A DNA stretch of 64,000 nt from Tanypteryx hageni (lineage: Eukaryota; Arthropoda; Insecta; Odonata; Petaluridae): positions 80,488,572 to 80,552,571 of the forward strand of contig CM054116.1 in the NCBI GenBank assembly GCA_028673005.1. The letters are read 5' to 3'. The position numbers were made by a program, and so were the translations under genes. The notes under the pieces are model-generated. The model did not search any database, was not told where the DNA came from, and saw only the letters and a list, made by a program, of their open reading frames with translations. Shown in pieces: positions 56,931 to 64,000 of this stretch (within the stretch, counting starts at the first letter, position 1; every line of letters starts with the position of its first letter).

Positions 56931-57191
56931 CAGGGCCGGCCAAGATGCAAGCAAGTTTTTGGGGTCTCCCTGCGTAAAAAAAACCTGCCATTTTGTACAC
57001 ATCAATGTTACAGCTTAGAGAGAACATGTACTTATAATTATAAAGTAAGTATAATGATAATTAATTTAATAAAAAAGACAAAATTTGTTTATAGATGTAA
57101 ATATATTATTTATACTCAACATTTGGGGCCCCCTAAAAATTGGGAGCCCGGATGCCCTGCATCCGCTACATCCCTCACTTGGCCGGCCCTG
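56931..57191. mobile_element. Non-autonomous hAT MITE inside the spineless intron
   Basis: 261 bp with perfect 14-bp inverted ends (CAGGGCCGGCCAAG and its inverse). The flanking octamers AATATTAA (56923-56930) and AATATTAG (57192-57199) agree at seven of eight positions, a hAT-type target duplication. The 3' subterminal part contains GGGGCCCCC and GGGAGCCCGG blocks, as in many hAT derivatives with CAGGGCCGGCC ends. Its open frame is only coincidental. Confidence 0.86.
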
Positions 57192-58560
57192 AATATTAGT
57201 ATTAATTTTAAAATTAAAATTAAAGTTACATTTAGGGAAAGGCTTTTACTGTGAATATTTTCAATAGCTCATAAATTGCTCTTAAGGCCAATAGCGACAA
57301 TCATACCGACAAAACTTATTCTATTGGCAAGTTATTTTTAAAAATCAAAATTGTTTGGAATATTTATCAATTAAAGAAATGGCTTCGCAAGTTTTTATAT
57401 AGAAAAGAAATAGAAAATGCGTTTTTTAGCAAGAACTGCCATGATTTTTATGTTACTGAATACATTTGAAATTTCATTTTACAAACTTAAAAAAGCAAAG
57501 AACATCTCCAAATTTCGGTATCACATTTTATTTAAATGCTTTATGCAGAAGATAAGGAAAAGTTTAGCGTTGATTTGAGTTTGAAGCGTAACAAATTTAG
57601 GGTTAGTACCACAAGATATTCATGAAAAACTTTCTATGCAATTTTGATCCTTGAATGCAATTCTCGCTAAACTAATTGTAAGTCCACATGTACAAACTTC
57701 ATAACACCTCCAGAAAGTGACGTGATAGATAAATCTCCTGTTTGGTTTGCGACTGAATCACCTAATAAGAGAGTGATTATATTACAATTAATACAGAAAT
57801 GTGTAAGTAGAAAAAGTAATCATTATGTATCAAACAATTCATTTTTCTATTGATCCTTATACATTTTAGATGTTGTTATTTGTTTGATAAAAGCTAATCG
57901 TACAACAAGCAAACTTGAATATTTTTAATAATAAAATTTACCTAACCATCCACTAGTTGTGTAACGAAAATTTTTCATTTGATTATCTGTTTATTTTTCT
58001 TGAATTTAAACCGATTTAGAATTTGAAATTACCAAGAAAGAATATACACTCATAAGAAAACCATGTTTTCATATTCCGTTGGCTACAGTAAGGAAGACCG
58101 TAAAAGTTAGATAATTTTAATCTACTTGTTAATTACTCAGCCGATAAATTTACTTTAGAGAGTAGATACGTGTGTGTTTGTTGAAGGTGTTAAATGTTGT
58201 CAGGCCAATAAGACGATCTCTGAAGCGCAAAATTTCGAGCTTTAATGATATTATTAGTGATGTCAAGATAAAATTTAAGGAGATCATTTCCTTCGTTTTC
58301 CGTAATACTCGAAGGATCTGGGATAATTCTGCATCTTTCCGAGAGAGACGCAAAATAATGACTCTAGTTTCCGGACCGTAGCATAATTTATGTCTCGTTA
58401 CCAGCATCCCTCGAGAAAAATGAAAGAACTTTTTTCACGCGAAGATAACTCGCATTATACGGATTCATAAATAACTCCGGATTTTAAAACTCGGGGAGCA
58501 TAGCCGACGGAATCACTTTGACCATCCCTTGATGGCTTAATGAAATATCATCCATTCCAA
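57192..58560. other. Spineless intron, AT-rich
   Basis: No exon, domain or repeat was recognised. Confidence 0.55.
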
Positions 58561-59560
58561 AGCACGGAGAGCTTATTATATTGATTGCCTTCCTCGCGAA
58601 AGTTAGAGAGAGATACGTTGAGAGCGTAACGCGAGTCGCGTTCTCCCTTGTACATATAATATATTACATCTTTCCTCCCTCATTGCCCTCTCACCGACGG
58701 CAGTATCCTCCGAATGAGTAAATCAGGATTCTTTTTTTTATTCCTCCTTTTCGGGGCACTCTTAAGCTCGTGATTGATGTTGCACGAACCCCTCCCTTCC
58801 ATAGTCGCGAAAAGCGCTCCAAAGAAATCTCCTTCGATCCTTCAAAGGACTTTGAAATGTGTTTCTTTCGCGCACGCGCTCTTTCAATGCAAATGGGAAG
58901 GGGTGAGTCGTTGGAGAAGGGGGGAGGGGTAGCGGAGGGGGAGGGAGGTTCTGTCGGGAAGAATAGAGGGTGGACACTCGGATAATTCTTTCGTGAATTC
59001 TTTTTACGGTGGGCTCCACTATTCCACTATCGAGGGATATCGTACTGAAGGTCTCTTTCGGAGTCTTTTGAGGCGGAGGGGAACGCGGGGAGGATGTGGA
59101 GGGTAGTTGGAAGGAGCGGGAGTGATCTCTTCAGAAATTATTCCACCGAGAACATGCAACCTCGCCATTAATATTGAGCTTAAGATCCGGGCGGCACGTA
59201 GACGGGGTTGTAGGACCGGGGGAGGTAAAGGGAGTGTGAGGAGGAGAGTTAGTGGACAAGAGAGGTACAGGAAGGAGAGGTAGAAGGGTGGAGGGGGGTT
59301 GTGGGTGGTATGAAAGGGTGGGGTGTCTGCCCCGTCTCTTATAAAGGGGTCGAGAGAGAGAGAGATGGGACAAGGAGATTCCGAGAGAACGGTGCCGTGC
59401 TTGTAGTAGCAGTCGAGGACCGTTAATGACCGACTAAGAGTCTTTCCCGTCCTACCTCCATCTCCTCCTCTCGCCCTCCCTCTTCCCTGCCCCCTCTCTG
59501 TCTCCCTTTCTCTCTCTTCTCCGACGATTTTCGTATACGAAGTCGTTTATCTTTTATTTT
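58561..59560. other. Spineless intron, strand-asymmetric GC-elevated island
   Basis: Purine-rich on the plus strand at about 58880-59370 (GGGGAGGGG, GGAGGGAGG), turning pyrimidine-rich at 59440-59525. No PAS-type exon is visible in it. Frames at 58762-59019 and 59131-59373 (minus) are compositional. Confidence 0.55.
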
Positions 59561-62500
59561 TCCCAAGAGACCACTTGTCGGACTCCGAAAGATTATTTTT
59601 TCCGGAGTAGGGGGCGATATTACTTTTATTTTATTCTCAAGTAATTTAAGGAGGTCGTGCCTCTCTCGGGTCGGTGTCCAACTAAGGTTGCTAGTCGCAG
59701 TTAGGTTTTGAGAACCATTTATGAGGGAAAGAGAATACGAGATAATTACCTTCGTTTGAAAGAGAGAGAGAGAGAGAGAGACGTGTTACGAGCTAAAGAA
59801 TCGCGATATCTGACGTCTTTTTAAGAAATAGAAGGAATCGTAAAGTACGACAAGATTTTATGTTTCTAACATGAACTGAACTTCAGCGGTCAACAGGAAG
59901 AAGACATCATTTTCAGCTTCTGGTTAGCTCATGAGAAATCCGACAAAAATTTCGTTGTATCAGTTAGGACAGCTGTTTGCGTGCGCCAACTCATACAAGC
60001 ATTTTAATCGTTTATCGATTTGAGGATTTATACTATAATATATAGAGATTTTTAGAAATAAATAAAATAAAGCCTCGTCGCAAGACCGATAATTTATATT
60101 TCTCCAATATATCAGTCACGCGACATTTTTCAAAAGTATGTCATATATTTCAATGCCATATTAAAGGTAGAATTTCCAAATTTCGTATTTATAAGAATTT
60201 TTTAAATGATACTGCTTCGAACTCTCAATATTTGCCTATCACATTTTAATACAGTTAGTGTAATATATCAATGGATTCCTCTATAAATTTTATTTTGGCT
60301 TGCAAATTCTACAAATATTGTAATTATTAAAAAAGTGATTATCTATTTCATGCGTCAGTGATAGGAAATACACAGACTGTTTAGTAAACTTACCCAATTG
60401 TTGAGTATGACGAGAATTTGTTTAATATAGGTATTCTTGGCGATATAAAATTTTAAAAAGCCTTCCATAGATTTTGTGGTGCAGTTATTTTGATTTTTTC
60501 TATTACACGCATTTTCGCCAAAGAATTACGGGAGCATACTTAGAATGCAATTCATACAACATCTATATTATGTAAGTTATTATGTTATAATTTCGACAGA
60601 ACAACGATAATTGCTCTTTCAAATTCAATTTTACTATTATCTAGATGAGGTTTATAAAAAAAATGGCCTGTGAATGCGAGCGTTTTATAACTGCTTAGGG
60701 AGCTTTTGATGTAGCGAAAGAGTTAAGCAGGCTTAACTTTACGTGTTCATCATTTATGTTTCTCGTTCCGTCCCTATCAGTTTTGTATTTCGCTCCCATC
60801 AAGATTGCGATAGCTAGAAAGAAAATCGTTGCCGTTATGGGAGCGGAATTAGATTCCTTCTTAGAAAAATTAAGCCGGAAGCAACGTGTCATTAATCACC
60901 GTCTTGTTGAAGCGTTATCGCGTTTAATATCTTTGCCTGTCTCGTTCAGTATGGTTCATGCGCAAATTATTATGATAAAACCGAAGTTCATGCAATTACG
61001 CCCATAAAATAAATTTCTTCCCGAAACGAATCTTAATATCGTTCAAACAGAAGAATCACCGGTCAAAACATAACCATTGTCATAGTTTCAATTTCCAACC
61101 ATCATTTTAAAAATACTTGAAAATATTATTACGGTTGTTCTAAAACTCGTTCTAAGCTTAATAATATATTTGTGTGAAAGTTATTCCAGGAAGGAATCAA
61201 AAACATTGTGAGTTTATGAAATTATATAAAAAATCTAACCATGAGTTTTCTATGCATAAATTTTACCCATTCCATCCTGCATATCACCTTTCTCATTTGC
61301 ATTTAAGATAGTAAAAAAACTTTGTTTAACATGATAACTAGCTAAAATACGATACATAAATATACAATTAGGTTTTATACAAGTGAGACCAGCCTTGCGG
61401 TACATACATATTAATGATGTCGGACCGTGAATTAAAATTTCAATTCCTTTTCATTTTGGCCTAAGTAGGCGGCCCCCACTCTTCCTCTCTCTTCCTCCGA
61501 ATTCCAACGAGCTATCTTCGTAATCTCATCTAATTGCGTGGAGTTGTAAACTAGTCACGACTCGATAAGCTGGCCCTCTCATTTCTTAATAGCTCATCAT
61601 ACATGAGCGCAGTGGGCGGGGTGACAGAAGACATATCACGCGTAACAACAGATCCCAGCTGATCGAGGGGAACCCAGCGAGGAAAACACTCTCGTCAGCC
61701 GCTGTGTGCTTTGGCCGAGACGGAACAAACGGAACACGTATGGTAGATAAGGGATGGCACTGCGAGCGATCAGAGATGATGGGGAAATGCGAAGGGAGGG
61801 ATGAGAGGGACGTTGGGAAAAAGAGCGCAAATCGAAGTAGATTAAGCGCTTTTTCGTTTGACTCCCACGACGATGAAAGATTGCGTTTGGCTGTTGATGT
61901 CTCGTCGAAAACATTTCGAGTTTATCTGGCAAATTTGGGCGTCCGTTATTGGGAATAAACCTCATCATTGCCTTAAATTCAGTTGCATTGTACGCGAGGT
62001 AAAAATATATAATGACGTACCTAATTTAGTTCGTCAGTTTAATGAGAAGGGAGTAGTGTTTTATGGTTTTTTTTTAAACGATCGAGGAAGCTTTAACGTT
62101 AAGAAATAGTATTTTTAAGAAGCTTTAATGCGCAATATAAAAAATAAATTTTATACAACTTAGTACATGTTCTACTATCACCTGATGATCACTCTATGAG
62201 CCGGAAGCATGTCGTTTAATTATTTTTATATAGTAGAATTTGTACGAGGTGGTTAAAAATTTATCTTTAAAATTTAAATTAAAACTTTCTTTTGCTTTGT
62301 ATATCCATTTTGTGTCGCATTGCGTCCTTATTTTAGTTTAATATTTGTGTATATTTTATAATAAACAAAACGCTAACAATCATGCTTTCACTTCTAAAAT
62401 CACTGAATTTTTAATTACGTTAACAATCACATAGAATAGCTCAGCATGAACTGATTGTATTCCAAATTGATTGATTTATTGATCCATTTCCATTTTCCTT

Positions 62501-62880
62501 ATCCGGGTTACCTGCAGCTTCAAAAACAGATTCTTGGAGCTTAATGGACGAGAAATTACTGCCGTAAATTACCATCGCAGCAAAAAAACGGGCGAAACCT
62601 TTTTTTATCGATATTGCTCATATCATACCACAAACATTTAATCCAGACCGCAATTAAAAATTTCTGCGCTTGTCCGATTGCGTGCAGAAAGGATGTTTAT
62701 TTTTTATTTTTGAAAAACAGGTATATTTCATCGTAACAAACTCTCGGAGAAATATATAATGCCCTTTTAGAGTGGAGATTAGGACCAGAACTGGGTTAAG
62801 ACACGGGGAGCCGGAAATATTACATTTTATTTGCTCTTATATATTTGCTGCGCTATAAAAAAAAGATAAAATGACGAGAA
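59561..62880. other. Spineless intron, no exon recognised
   Basis: AT-rich with (GA)n at 59761-59782 and a mixed-composition patch at about 61460-61960. Frames near 60756-61007 and 61636-61968 show no family resemblance. I looked for PAS-A motifs and found none. Confidence 0.5.
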
Positions 62881-63360
62881 AACTGAGGAGAGAGAGAGAG
62901 AGACAGGAGAGAGAAAGAGAAGGGAGGGGAGTGTTCTGGCGAGCCACGGTGGCGGGAAGGAAGGTGCACTTGATGAAGATACGGCAGTCCGCGGGACAGG
63001 ATGATTGATCATGAGAAACAGGGACGGAATCACCTGCCTCGACCTCCTCCCCCTACCTCTGCCACTCTCCTCCTCCGCCTCTCTCGTCTAACAGGCACGC
63101 CTCACTCCAACCTCCGCAATATCCCCATATACGTCGCTACTTCTCTCCTCCCCCTCCTCCGTGTGGGTATAAGGATCGCTATATACTCCTCTCCCAAAGG
63201 CCTCTTCATCCCTTTTTACGAGTCGTCATCAACCTTCCACTTCACAAGGCATCCGCTCGCCTCTTAAAAACACCACATGGGGATATCGATGCCATGCAAG
63301 ACGTGTTAATCTCAGATACAGGGGGGAAGGGGGTGGAGGGAGAGTAGGATGGGTTTTCGG
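62881..63360. other. Purine then pyrimidine island with (GA)n
   Basis: G/A-rich at 62881-62935 with (GA)n at 62889-62904, then C/T-rich at 63030-63160. The switch of strand bias within 200 bp is like that at 58.9-59.5 kb. Confidence 0.6.
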
Positions 63361-64000
63361 TCGAGATATCTTTATCGCGAATTACTCCTAAGCAGATCGG
63401 TCCTAAAGCTTTCTGTTGCGATAGGTTATGAAACAAACAAGTTGCTCGTTACAATTTTTATTTTACGAGATAATCTCACCAATATTTTTTTAATTCAGAC
63501 ATTTGTAACGGTAAGCCGTGAGAATATAGTGATCGATACGTAAATTTTTACTTATATTAAGAAAACGTAGAATATATATAATTAAAATTTTACTTGGAAT
63601 GATTGTTAAAAGATTTTATCAGAAGTGATATTAAAAACTGTCCTTATAATTAATTAAAATAATGTGAAATATATAGCAAAACATTTAAGCTTTTAGCATC
63701 AGTAGGAAAGCTGCAATTGTATTATTAGTCGCTCAAAGTCATTTTATCAAATTAAATACGTGTAATGTTTTAACCTCAATTGAATCCACACTCATATACA
63801 GAACATTATAATATTGATGCATTGGTTAATATAAGCAGAAAAAGCGGCTGATTCAAAGCTTATGGTCAAAAAAATTACATTCCCACTAATTGTAAAATTT
63901 GTTCCACAAGATGTTGGCAATTGAATTACAAGAAAATTAAAATATCTATGGAAGGTATTATCTTCGACACATTTATTTGTTTTGTTAAATGTATAATATA
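63361..64000. other. Spineless intron, AT-rich end of window
   Basis: Nothing recognised. Confidence 0.5.

Overview
This window is a stretch of eukaryotic, almost certainly insect, nuclear DNA. It is AT-rich, nearly gene-free and crowded with transposon remnants and microsatellites. The only host coding sequence I can support is one spliced exon at 56212-56465 (+). It carries the basic helix-loop-helix of the arthropod aryl hydrocarbon receptor, known as spineless (ss), and has a good acceptor and donor. No PAS exon or N-terminal exon is recognisable, so the rest of the gene must lie mostly outside the window. The 56 kb upstream is therefore first-intron or intergenic sequence, and the last 7.5 kb is intron. 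The order of insect cannot be fixed from one exon. The density of LINE, hAT, mariner and Helitron-type debris and the long introns suggest a large genome.

Layout. 0-7.9 kb: unique AT-rich DNA with a diverged ~150-bp tandem array (3.54-4.17 kb), a complete non-autonomous hAT element with a perfect 8-bp target duplication (4466-4908) and TA microsatellites. 7.9-10.4 kb: a hairpin-bearing interspersed repeat, a minus-strand RTE/BovB-like LINE fragment (copy A), and two Helitron-like termini pointing away from each other. 10.7-15.3 kb: two copies of a ~0.55-0.7 kb dispersed repeat. 18.6-22 kb: a full-length dead mariner-type element (30-bp inverted repeats) followed by LINE copy B, a composite with two catalytic motifs. 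24.6-27.6 kb: a very large polypyrimidine island containing a 28-bp minisatellite. 34.7-35.0 kb: a small pogo-like MITE directly beside a Helitron-like end. 37.8-40 kb: a decayed ZBED5/FAM200-like hAT transposase on the minus strand. 40.7-45.4 kb: nested short repeats. 51.7-53.2 kb: LINE copy C, nearly identical to copy A and sharing its stop codon in the catalytic box. 54-64 kb: the spineless exon and flanking introns, with a small hAT MITE 465 bp after the exon.

There is no operon-like or pathway organisation. The main stories are the exon with its Gly/Ala-rich insert, the history of the mobile elements (shared inactivating mutation in two LINE copies, a chimeric LINE, Helitron-type termini, a TA/TG end asymmetry in two unrelated Tc1/mariner-type elements), and a series of strand-asymmetric purine/pyrimidine islands. 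All calls were made by eye. No alignment, database search or splice-prediction program was run.
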